DNA from: Bacteroidota bacterium
GTDB lineage: Bacteria > Bacteroidota > Bacteroidia > Flavobacteriales > Weeksellaceae
Length of the DNA: 31,500 bases
Direction of reading: 5' to 3'
Assembly (NCBI GenBank): GCA_023388015.1
Contig: JAEWHB010000122.1
Location: 1 to 31,500, forward strand
Positions 1-7,743 of the stretch are shown here, one piece after another. The notes under the pieces were generated by a model. That model made no database searches. It was not told where the DNA came from and saw only the letters and a list, made by a program, of their open reading frames with translations. How positions within the stretch are numbered: position 1 is the first letter of the stretch; each line of letters begins with the position of its first letter. The position numbers and the translations under genes are program-made.

Positions 1-2
1 AC

Positions 3-548
3 GGCCGCGAATGGAAATATGACCACCTGGATGTAACCTATGGCGACAAAAATGTGTATTCGACACCGCGCGATCTGCTCAATATGGACATCGCCATGTA
101 TTCAGAAAAATTCCTTCCCAAAAAGCTAAAAGAAAAAGCATGGAAAGGTTATAGTTATGAAGCCAAAGGCGTGAAAAACTATGGCTTAGGAATCAGACTT
201 ATGGAATGGGACGATGGTGGAAAAATCCTTTACCACAACGGTTGGTGGCATGGTAATAATACGACTTACGTTCGTGATTTTGATAATGAAGCCACCATCA
301 TTTCACTTGGAAACCGCAAAAACCGAACGATTTACAGCACCTTCCGTCTGGTTAGTTTGTTTGGGGATTATCCTTTCCAATTCCCTGATGCAGGCAATGA
401 TGTTACCGGACGTGATTCGCTCAATAGTTTGGAAAAACAAATGGACAGCGTAAAACAAAAAACACTGAAAGACAAAGTAGAAAATCTCGAAGAAAAAGTT
501 GATTCGCTGAAAGCAAAAAACGAAAAGTTGAAGAAAGAGAAAAAGTAA
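3..548 (+). CDS. Serine hydrolase (class C beta-lactamase / PBP-like family), C-terminal part
   Basis: The reading frame is open from the window edge, so only the C-terminal 181 residues are seen and the catalytic SxxK and YxN motifs lie outside. The segment GDKNVYSTPRDLL is typical of the region following the YxN motif in beta-lactamase/esterase-like serine hydrolases. HNGWWHG sits where this family has its H/KxG motif, on the strand lining the active site. After the hydrolase fold, the last 45 residues or so form a highly charged heptad-like coiled coil (LEKQMDSVKQ to the Lys-rich end), an unusual tail for the family. A GTG at 54 is only an internal codon, not a start. Family knowledge suggests a periplasmic or outer-membrane enzyme acting on peptidoglycan peptides or small esters, but the substrate cannot be read from this fragment. 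Confidence 0.8.
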   Translation, partial: GREWKYDHLDVTYGDKNVYSTPRDLLNMDIAMYSEKFLPKKLKEKAWKGYSYEAKGVKNYGLGIRLMEWDDGGKILYHNGWWHGNNTTYVRDFDNEATIISLGNRKNRTIYSTFRLVSLFGDYPFQFPDAGNDVTGRDSLNSLEKQMDSVKQKTLKDKVENLEEKVDSLKAKNEKLKKEKK

Positions 549-628
549 ATTTATTATTAACTCTCACCAATCATTAAGTTTCATGAATTCTCATAATTAG
601 TAAACAATTAATTTAAAAATCAATTATT

Positions 629-1036
629 ATGAGAAACAGAAGTTTTTTTACGGCCCTTCTCGCCATTTTCTTTGTGTTCACTGCTTGTTCAAGTGATGAC
701 GACAATGCGGGCGAAATAAATTCAATAGTTGGCACCTGGAAGTACAATGCCTTTATGGACAGCTTTCTAAGTGAAGACGAGTGGCACACAACCTATGAAC
801 CTGTAACTTTGGAGTTTAGATCGGACGGAACTTTTACAGAAAGATATGATTCAGAAATTGAAGGAGAAGGAAATTGGATCATTTCGGGAAATATTTTAAG
901 ACTGGTTTATGTAGACCCCGAATGGGGAGATTCAACCGTCGAATTTGAACTTGTGCTCCTGGAACATTCAAAATTCCATATTAAATACTATTATGAAAAT
1001 GGTGAATACCGAATAGATGAATTCATAAAAATATAG
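629..1036 (+). CDS. Small lipocalin-like lipoprotein
   Basis: This 135-aa protein begins with a lipoprotein signal peptide. A hydrophobic stretch ends in a lipobox FTAC at about residue 20, followed by SSDDD, the acidic motif that in Bacteroidota directs lipoproteins to the cell surface. The mature part starts with a short linker, then IVGTWKYN, which is the first-strand signature of lipocalin-like Bacteroidota lipoproteins. Later strands follow the same pattern: TLEFRSDGTFTERYD and EGNWIISGNILRL. The length matches that family. It is a monocistronic gene: an 80-bp spacer separates it from the serine hydrolase and a strong hairpin follows its stop codon. The ligand is unknown, and the lipocalin assignment rests on pattern only. 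Confidence 0.75.
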   Translation: MRNRSFFTALLAIFFVFTACSSDDDNAGEINSIVGTWKYNAFMDSFLSEDEWHTTYEPVTLEFRSDGTFTERYDSEIEGEGNWIISGNILRLVYVDPEWGDSTVEFELVLLEHSKFHIKYYYENGEYRIDEFIKI

Positions 1037-1040
1037 TGAG

Positions 1041-1068
1041 AATCCTGCTGAATTCAGCAGGATTTTTT
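1041..1068 (+). terminator. Rho-independent terminator of the lipocalin-like gene
   Basis: A perfect 24-bp palindrome begins 5 bp after the stop codon. Its arms AATCCTGCTGAA and TTCAGCAGGATT are contiguous with a run of T. As RNA the innermost bases would form the loop, leaving a stem of about 10 bp. It lies between convergent genes, but the T-run suits the plus strand. Confidence 0.88.
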
Positions 1069-1196
1069 AATTCCGAGAAAAACTTTGGTTTGTACTAATA
1101 GATAAGTGAGTGGCTTTATACTGGCACTAAGGTGGCTTTAATCCTGCTATCAGGCGCCTTCTATTCATATAATAATTGAATGAATAATAAAATTTT

Positions 1197-1240
1197 GAAT
1201 GAATGAATGATTGATTGATTGATTGATTGAATAAATAAAA
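1197..1240. repeat. Tetranucleotide repeat (GAAT)3(GATT)5
   Basis: Three GAAT units are followed by five GATT units, then GAATAAATAAAA. The repeat lies in the 3'-3' spacer between the lipocalin-like gene and the PAP2 gene, ending 9 bp from the PAP2 stop. It cannot switch either gene by frame. The rest of the 1069-1248 spacer shows no gene or other structure I can support. Confidence 0.85.
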
Positions 1241-1248
1241 TATCCCTT

Positions 1249-2136
1249 TTAAAAAACACCTACCAAACCAACGGTTCCCGGTCCCAAACTCAGGTTCCAT
1301 TTGATTTCACGGTTTCTGTTTAGGTAAGACAAAGATTCAGGATCTAGGTTTCCGTATTTTTGTTTGCGTTTGAGAAAACTGTCAACACCTTCCACGATGG
1401 CAACGCTCATCACCAAACTCAAAGTAACATCGGTCAACCAGTGCGCCCCCGCCCAAAGTCGGGAAACCGGGGTCACCAACCCGATGGTATATAAACCTCC
1501 TTTTATCCAGGGATTTTCAAATTGTTTGGACAAAGCATAGATTGTCGTGGTCGATAAAATCGTATGCCCCGAAGGAAAAGAACCATAAGCATGACCACCG
1601 CGGAATAACCGAAACTGGTCATGTCCCTTTTCCAGGTCAGGTCTTCCCCGCCCTACTACGGTTTTCATTGTTTGTTGCGCTACACCTCCGATGATGGAAG
1701 AAGTCACCAATAAAACCCCCGTTTCCCGTATTCTTTCATTGTCCGTGATCAATCCTACCAAATAAACACCAGCAGTCAAACTATAATTCGCTTCGGGCCG
1801 ACCAAATAGCCATCCGAATTCTTTAACGGATCCGGGAATATCGTCTGACTGATTTCTGAAAAACTTACTGGTTTCTTCATCGGCCAGATACAAAACCGAT
1901 AATCCGGCTGCGGTAGCACCCGCAATGAGGAAATCATCTTTTTCCCAACGAATGGGTTGAGTAAAACCATTCAAAGTTCCGCCAGCAATGGTTGTGACAT
2001 CATATTTCAGGTTTTTCCATAGTTTATTTTTGGATTTTAATTGAATTGAATCCGTTGTTAAATGCAAACTGTCTTCTTGTCCGAAGGCTTTCAGACTCAA
2101 AAAAATGATTAGTATTAAAATAAATTTCGCTTTCAC
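1249..2136 (-). CDS. PAP2-family phosphatase, secreted/membrane
   Basis: The 295-aa product has an N-terminal signal peptide (residues 1-20, ending KAFGQ) and the three PAP2 phosphatase motifs. These are K158-x6-R165-P166, P188-S189-G190-H191, and S225-R226 to H232 with D236 (SRLWAGAHWLTD). The His residues are the expected nucleophile and acid/base of the family. Hydrophobic segments around 70-85, 120-155 and 215-250 would place the active site on the periplasmic side. Family members dephosphorylate lipid phosphates such as undecaprenyl pyrophosphate or phosphatidylglycerol phosphate; the actual substrate is unknown. The start codon lies 2 bp beyond the stop of the preceding gene, so the two are translationally coupled in one operon with a second, unrelated phosphoesterase. 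Confidence 0.88.
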   Translation of the reverse strand: MKAKFILILIIFLSLKAFGQEDSLHLTTDSIQLKSKNKLWKNLKYDVTTIAGGTLNGFTQPIRWEKDDFLIAGATAAGLSVLYLADEETSKFFRNQSDDIPGSVKEFGWLFGRPEANYSLTAGVYLVGLITDNERIRETGVLLVTSSIIGGVAQQTMKTVVGRGRPDLEKGHDQFRLFRGGHAYGSFPSGHTILSTTTIYALSKQFENPWIKGGLYTIGLVTPVSRLWAGAHWLTDVTLSLVMSVAIVEGVDSFLKRKQKYGNLDPESLSYLNRNREIKWNLSLGPGTVGLVGVF

Positions 2137-2138
2137 AA

Positions 2139-5100
2139 TTAAAAATTAAATCCAAGTCCAAAACTAAAACGGTTTCCATCTTCCGAATGGAAAAAATCCA
2201 GATGCAGACTGGTCAGTGCAGCGGCGTTCAGCCAGATTCCTCCTCCGTAGGAAGTATGCCATTTGTCTGAATGCTCGCCGTCATGCCAGATTCTTCCGTA
2301 ATCAAATCCACCTGAAATTCCATATTTGGCAGGTATGAATCCTTTGGCCGAACCCAATAATAATCTGAGATCGGAACTTTGATAAAAAGATTTATTTCCC
2401 AAAAATCTTTCGTTTCTGAATCCTCTGATTCCGTCATTTCCGCCCAGATTTGCACCCTGATAAAATTCAAATTCGTCATTCAGAATGATTTTCCCTTTGA
2501 ACAAAGTGGAAAACACCAATTTCCCGCTCGGAATCAGTTTATGAGTAAATCCAAGATGTGATTCCAAAGTGGTAAAATTCCGTTCGGAATCCTCCAGATT
2601 CATCGTCCATCCTGCTCTTGCATTGAAAGTAAAACCCAATGTAGGAAAGGCTTTGTCGTCATAATTCTCATTGGAATATCCGAGATGAACAGTCCCGAAA
2701 TATTTCGATGTAAAAACGTCCGGATTCAGTTCATCTGAAACCAGAACAAATCTGTCCGTTGTATCATCCACTTTCATTTGTTTGACGTCCATTCCGAAGG
2801 AAATTTCGGTACCGTATCTTCCTTTTCGGACCAAAGAAGGCGCAAAGGATAAATTCTGAATTTTCACGCGGTTATAATCTTTGCCGAATTCATCTTCTGG
2901 ATTTTCCGTTTCGTTTCCAAAACCGAAATAATTCTGACTGAAATTCGGACTTGTCCATCTCGCCTGCAAATTCAGGTTCCAGTCCCAAAGGACATTCACA
3001 AATTCGCCTTCGTATTCGAACTCAAAACCCTGCGTAGCGAAATAATACATTCCCCGGAAATTATGCTTTTGCGAAAAAGGATCACGGTTAAATTGATTGA
3101 CCTCATAACTCAGATCAGCGCCCAGTTTTACACCGTCGTCGGGATTATATCCGACGCCCGGCAAAGCAAAAAGCACATCGTATTGAGGTTTCCGATAATC
3201 GTAATTATTCAAATTATAATTATCGGTCAGCCGGACTCTTGCATTTCCCTGATTTTCAATGGTGTTGTTGCGGGTTTTATAATCGTAAACGATGATTTTC
3301 TTTCCGTTTTGAATCTTAAACACATCGTGATTCTGTCCGCCAATCAATCTGATTTTGATGTATTGATCTCTCTCGCCGTTTACTTCAAAAATATCATCAT
3401 CGTCCAATCCGTACACCCAGATTTCTTTGGTTTCATCAAGCGAATAAGTTCTTTGGGAAATGAAAACTTCGCTTTCTTTTTTAATCCGGTAAATTTTTAT
3501 TTCGGTTTTACCGTTTTCTAAGCGATTGATTTCGAAGCGGTCTTCTTTATCGGTACCGGTCAGCACTACAAGTTTTTGCAATTGGCTGTATCTCTCTTTT
3601 GCCCAATCCTGAAGTTTATTTCTTCGAATTTTTAAGTTTTCAATGATTTCTTTTGAATTTTCATCCTGAAGATTTTCGGGAAGTTGTGCAAAAGCGGCTT
3701 CAATGGCTTCATCTGTGAGATTTTCCTGAATAAATTTCGCCTGCGCCACCCAATCTTCTTCGGTTGCCTGATGGATAAAAGCCATATCCAACGGATTCCC
3801 CGATTTATTGAGCCATTTCAAACTTTTGGGTTCCTCATCAAAATGCTGAAAATGTCGTGTCGCCGGAATGCTGATCATGAGTTTGAGCAAAACGCCGTCA
3901 TATCGGGCAAAAACCTGATCTCGGTCCCGCGGAATCGGGCGGTAGAGTTTATTTTCGCCCAGAACATGTTCCGCCCAGCGCCATTGGTCCTGATGACGAT
4001 CCCAATCTCCGAGCAACATATCAAACAAACGTGCTCTGATAAAGGCTTCTTCATCGATTTTTGCTTTTTCGTTTTTCTGAATGGCTTCCAGCAAATCCAT
4101 GGTACTCACGATATCGTCTGCCTCACCAAAATTGGCTTTCTTACTGTGCTCCGACATAGGACGTTCTTCGATCATGTAGAATTCGTCACCATAATCTTCA
4201 TTGTATTTCCCCAATGCGGCCTGTTTGGGCACATAATAAAGTTCGGGCAAAGTATGATTGATGCCCAGTGGTTGGGCTAATCCGTTCAGAATAAAAGGAT
4301 AAAAAGGATTTGACGAAGTATAGAAATCGTAAAGAAAAGTTGAAACTCCTGTATTTTCAAAATCCAGTTCCACATATTGCTCCGGATACAAAGTCTGTAA
4401 AAATCTCGTGGTATTTTTCTTCAGCGACCGCATGGCATATTCCTTTCCGTCCTTATCGGCCAGTCTCAATGAATTGGACTGCGTTCCACCGCCTGACCGC
4501 AAAGGTTTCAGCCCACCGAGCAACGTATCGAGTTGCACGACAGGTGCTTCTATCTGCATTCCGTAATAATCCCGGTATTTACGTCCGAAAAGCCAGTTGT
4601 AAATTCCGCTTTTTTGGGTTTTATCGGGCGGATAAATGGACGAAGTAATTTTAGTTGGAAATTCATCGGGAAATTTAGTATTCCAATCAGTTTTCGCGGC
4701 CGGCTCCTGAATCTGTCGGGAAAAAAGAAGTTTCTCAACGCCTTCCTGATTCCCGAAATAAGATACAGTTGCCGAACCATCTTTGTACAAATCCAAAATG
4801 GCGTATCCTTGTTTTCCGTAGGAGAAATCGTTGGGATAAACCACCCGGGCAGGGTCGGTTTTGGAAGCTGCTCCGCTGATGATTTGTTTGATATTTTGAT
4901 GTTCAATGTACTGCAGATTATGTTCGTGTCCCGAAACCACGATCACATTGTCACGGTCGGTAATTTCTGTTTTGATACGGTTGGCCAGCTCCCGATAAGG
5001 TGCGCTGTGCAAATCCTGGGGAATTCCGATTGTTTTCCGCATGAAATTGAAGAGTGTACCCAAAACCGGCAAAGGAATATTACCAAACGGATAAAGCTGC

Positions 5101-5846
5101 TGTTTGAGCGATAAATGACTTCCGCCGTGGGAGCCGTTTGACAAAAGCGGATGATGAATCGCGAGAATCAAGGTTTCATTCTGGAATTTATCCAGTTCGC
5201 TTTTTATTTCATCAAAAAAATCTTCGCGGGTTTTGATATCGCAATCGTCATTGATTTTCGGATAATTGTTCCAGTTTTCGAGGTACCATTGTGAATCAAT
5301 GACCAGAAGGATGATTTCGCCGTTGATTTTCAAGCGTTCGATACCGCAGTTTTTGCGTGGTAGAAATGCATGTTTATCGGCCAAAGTTTCACTGACGATT
5401 CTTTCTTGTTCCTCCAAGCCTTCCAAGCCGCTGTACCAATCATGGTTACCCGGCATAAAGATGGATTTACCTTTGAACTTTTTAGCGATTTCCAGTTGGT
5501 AATTTAATTTTTCTTCAGCCAATTTTCGTTTTTCGAGATTGGAACTGTCTGGAATTCCTTTGGGGTAAACATTGTCGCCAAGGAATAAAATAGTAGCATT
5601 TTCTTCGGATTGACTGATTTTTTCTTCAAAAAATTTTAAAGTTTGCTGAGATTCAGGTTCTTCCGCATTTCCGGCATCGCCAATCAGGAAAAGGCGATGG
5701 AATAATTCTGATTCGTCTGATTTTTCTTCAACAGGCTGACTGATTTTTTTACCATATTGGGGAGAATAAGTTGTGCAGGATTGCGTCAAAAAAATCGGCA
5801 GAAGTGTTCCAAAGATTATTAGGGGTTTTAGTTTAATTCTTTTCAT
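2139..5846 (-). CDS. Metallophosphoesterase / kinase-like / outer-membrane beta-barrel fusion protein
   Basis: This 1235-aa protein has at least three parts. Residues 1-24 form a lipoprotein-type signal ending LTQSC. Residues about 50-330 are a calcineurin-like metallophosphoesterase with the complete metal-ligand set: GDAGN (56-60), GDNVYPKG (90-97), GNHDW (133-137), HHP (231-233) and GHEHN (306-310). Residues about 440-700 contain RSGGGTQSNSLRL and YAMRSLKK, then GDWDRHQDQW (613-622) and PIPRDRDQVF (637-646). These resemble the nucleotide-binding, catalytic and metal-binding motifs of HipA/CotH-type atypical kinases; this is my inference. From about 905 to the end there are repeated amphipathic strands and a terminal aromatic residue (FGLGFNF), as in Omp85/BamA-type barrels. 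The predicted layout is an outer-membrane barrel carrying periplasmic or surface phosphoesterase activity. PAP2 follows 2 bp downstream. Confidence 0.85.
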   Translation of the reverse strand: MKRIKLKPLIIFGTLLPIFLTQSCTTYSPQYGKKISQPVEEKSDESELFHRLFLIGDAGNAEEPESQQTLKFFEEKISQSEENATILFLGDNVYPKGIPDSSNLEKRKLAEEKLNYQLEIAKKFKGKSIFMPGNHDWYSGLEGLEEQERIVSETLADKHAFLPRKNCGIERLKINGEIILLVIDSQWYLENWNNYPKINDDCDIKTREDFFDEIKSELDKFQNETLILAIHHPLLSNGSHGGSHLSLKQQLYPFGNIPLPVLGTLFNFMRKTIGIPQDLHSAPYRELANRIKTEITDRDNVIVVSGHEHNLQYIEHQNIKQIISGAASKTDPARVVYPNDFSYGKQGYAILDLYKDGSATVSYFGNQEGVEKLLFSRQIQEPAAKTDWNTKFPDEFPTKITSSIYPPDKTQKSGIYNWLFGRKYRDYYGMQIEAPVVQLDTLLGGLKPLRSGGGTQSNSLRLADKDGKEYAMRSLKKNTTRFLQTLYPEQYVELDFENTGVSTFLYDFYTSSNPFYPFILNGLAQPLGINHTLPELYYVPKQAALGKYNEDYGDEFYMIEERPMSEHSKKANFGEADDIVSTMDLLEAIQKNEKAKIDEEAFIRARLFDMLLGDWDRHQDQWRWAEHVLGENKLYRPIPRDRDQVFARYDGVLLKLMISIPATRHFQHFDEEPKSLKWLNKSGNPLDMAFIHQATEEDWVAQAKFIQENLTDEAIEAAFAQLPENLQDENSKEIIENLKIRRNKLQDWAKERYSQLQKLVVLTGTDKEDRFEINRLENGKTEIKIYRIKKESEVFISQRTYSLDETKEIWVYGLDDDDIFEVNGERDQYIKIRLIGGQNHDVFKIQNGKKIIVYDYKTRNNTIENQGNARVRLTDNYNLNNYDYRKPQYDVLFALPGVGYNPDDGVKLGADLSYEVNQFNRDPFSQKHNFRGMYYFATQGFEFEYEGEFVNVLWDWNLNLQARWTSPNFSQNYFGFGNETENPEDEFGKDYNRVKIQNLSFAPSLVRKGRYGTEISFGMDVKQMKVDDTTDRFVLVSDELNPDVFTSKYFGTVHLGYSNENYDDKAFPTLGFTFNARAGWTMNLEDSERNFTTLESHLGFTHKLIPSGKLVFSTLFKGKIILNDEFEFYQGANLGGNDGIRGFRNERFLGNKSFYQSSDLRLLLGSAKGFIPAKYGISGGFDYGRIWHDGEHSDKWHTSYGGGIWLNAAALTSLHLDFFHSEDGNRFSFGLGFNF

Positions 5847-5864
5847 AAAAAAACATATATTCGT

Positions 5865-7073
5865 ATGTCACTTATTCACCATCTCATGCTTAGTCAGAAA
5901 GCAGAAAATTTTATTTTCGGGTTATTCAAAGATAAGGTATCGGAAGCTTATCTTTACCACAATTTCCAACATATATTTCGGGTGGTTCAATCCTCTGATT
6001 TGTTGGGCAAGGCGCATCATCTTTCGGAAGAAGAAATGGAAATCCTCATGCTTGCGGCCTGGTTTCATGATGCCGGCTATTCGGATTCAGGAGAAAATCA
6101 CGAAGAAAAAAGCGCGAAAATTGCGGAGGAATTTCTGAGAAAAGAAGGATTTCCAGATGAAAAAATAAGGGAAGTTCAGCGAATCATTCTGGCTACTACA
6201 CACGGACATGAACCAGTAGATTTATTGGAAAAAATCATACAAGATGCCGATACATCGCATTTTGCGGAAGAAACATATCCGGCGATTTCAGAACTGCTTC
6301 GCGCGGAATGGGAACTGACTGAAAATAAGTTTTATACCGACGAAGAATGGGCTTCACTTAACCGGAGTCATCTTTTAAAAGAACACCGCTATTATACAGA
6401 TTTTGCCCGGGAAAACTGGTCAAAAGCCAAGAATGAAAACATTGCGGCTCTTCAGAAAAAAATTCAGAAATTAAATCTAGGTGAAGGAGGCAAATCCAAA
6501 GGGAAAGAACCCAAAGACGAGCGATTTTCACGAGCGATCGATACGATGTTTCGTGTGACGCTGAACAATCATACCCGGCTGAGTGAAATTGCAGACAGCA
6601 AGGCCAATATTTTGCTTTCGGTTAATGCGATAATCATTTCCATCATTTTGGGAACTTTGATTCCTAAGCTGGATGCGGCAAGGAATTTTCATTTAATCAT
6701 CCCTACTTTTGTGCTGATGATTTCCAGTGTGATTACAATCATTTTTGCCATTATGTCCACCCGACCAAAGGTAACGGAAGGAACTTTTTCAAGGGAAGAA
6801 ATCGAGAAAAGACAGGTCAATTTGCTGTTTTTTGGGAATTTTCATAAAATGCCGATTTCTGAATATGAATGGGCGATGAATGATCTGATGAAGGATCGGG
6901 AAGCACTTTACAATGCGCTGACTCGGGATTTGTATTACCTCGGACTGGTGCTCAACCGGAAATATTATTTACTCCGCATTACCTATGGAATCTTTACGAT
7001 TGGAATTATTTTATCGGTCATCACTTTTGTATGGGCGTTTTTAAAGTTCAACATCGGATTTGAGAACCTTTGA
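5865..7073 (+). CDS. HD-domain phosphohydrolase fused to Pycsar-effector-like membrane domain (PycTM/DUF5706)
   Basis: Residues 1-200 of this 402-aa protein carry an HD phosphohydrolase domain: YHNFQH (31-36), the HD doublet H68-D69 in AAWFHDAGY, THGHE (112-116), and D127/D129 in IIQDADTSHF. A basic linker (about 205-220) leads to a membrane module. ADSKANILLSVNAIIISIIL (243-262) is the hallmark of PF18967-type Pycsar effector domains, with further helices at about 277-298 and 372-394. The family is associated with cyclic-pyrimidine immunity, where the membrane part acts as the toxic effector. HD fusions are widespread in Bacteroidota without a demonstrated role. No cyclase gene is recognisable nearby. 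ATG 5865 gives MSLIHHLMLS; ATG 5886 (MLSQKAENF) is equally possible and would fit homologues better. The gene is divergent from the metallophosphoesterase fusion, with 18 bp between start codons. Confidence 0.88.
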   Translation: MSLIHHLMLSQKAENFIFGLFKDKVSEAYLYHNFQHIFRVVQSSDLLGKAHHLSEEEMEILMLAAWFHDAGYSDSGENHEEKSAKIAEEFLRKEGFPDEKIREVQRIILATTHGHEPVDLLEKIIQDADTSHFAEETYPAISELLRAEWELTENKFYTDEEWASLNRSHLLKEHRYYTDFARENWSKAKNENIAALQKKIQKLNLGEGGKSKGKEPKDERFSRAIDTMFRVTLNNHTRLSEIADSKANILLSVNAIIISIILGTLIPKLDAARNFHLIIPTFVLMISSVITIIFAIMSTRPKVTEGTFSREEIEKRQVNLLFFGNFHKMPISEYEWAMNDLMKDREALYNALTRDLYYLGLVLNRKYYLLRITYGIFTIGIILSVITFVWAFLKFNIGFENL

Positions 7074-7105
7074 TTTTTTTACCATTAATCTTAATGTTTT
7101 GATTA

Positions 7106-7732
7106 GATTTTGTCAGGATTTTTGAATGTTTCACCTCAAAAATACCCGCCAAAATTGTTGTATTGGTTATTTAATTCCTCGGGCTACGCCCAAGGCTACC
7201 AAGCTTTAACTCCTACGGAGTTTTCAAATTCTGAAATTGAAAATCGGCTAAACCCAAGCTTAGAAAACTTAATCAATAAGGAGTTCTTCCTTGTGTTCTT
7301 TGTGAAAAACTTTGAGTTCTTAGTGGTAAAATTATCCTAAACGAACAAGTTTTCCATTTCGGCAATTATATTTTGTCAGGATTTTTGAATGTTTCACCTC
7401 AAAAATGCGCGCCAAAATTGTTGTATTGGTTATTTAATTCCTTGGGCTACGCCCAAGGCTCCAAAGCTTTAACTCCTACGGAGTTTTCAAATACTGAAAT
7501 TGAAAATCGGCTAAGCCCAGCTTAGAAAACTTAATCAATAAGGAGTTCTTCCTTGTGTTCTTTGTGAAAAAACTTTGAGTTCTTAGTGGTAAAATTATCC
7601 TAAACGAACAAGTTTTCCATTTCGACAATTAGATTTTGTCAGGATTTTGCCAAAGCAAATATCCATTAAAATTATTTCAATTATTGGACTTCGTACCGCC
7701 AAGCTTTAACTCATACGGAGTTTTTATAATGA
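7106..7732. repeat. 263-bp tandem direct repeat, two full copies plus a degenerate third
   Basis: The unit beginning ATTTTGTCAGGATTTTTGAA occurs at 7107 and again at 7370, about 96% identical by eye over 263 bp. A third, internally shortened copy starts at 7633. Each full unit carries hairpins with a three-base TAC loop: GGGC-TAC-GCCC (7181-7191; extended to CTTGGGC-TAC-GCCCAAG at 7441-7457) and AACTCC-TAC-GGAGTT (7208-7222 and 7471-7485). Each also carries a tract reading CCTTGTGTTCTTTGTG, like sequences I recall from many Bacteroidota intergenic regions. Reading frames crossing it differ between copies and look spurious. It fills the gap of about 670 bp between the HD gene and the GAF gene, where I see no gene. 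Confidence 0.9.
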
Positions 7733-7743
7733 AATAAGAAGAA

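Noticed and set aside
3063..5114. Several reading frames of 110-200 codons on the plus strand
   Set aside because: They are antisense to the large metallophosphoesterase fusion, whose motifs are unambiguous; their products are Ile/Phe-rich shadows.
7110..7340. 76-aa reading frame on the plus strand
   Set aside because: It lies wholly in the first 263-bp repeat, and the second copy does not keep the frame, so it is not a gene.
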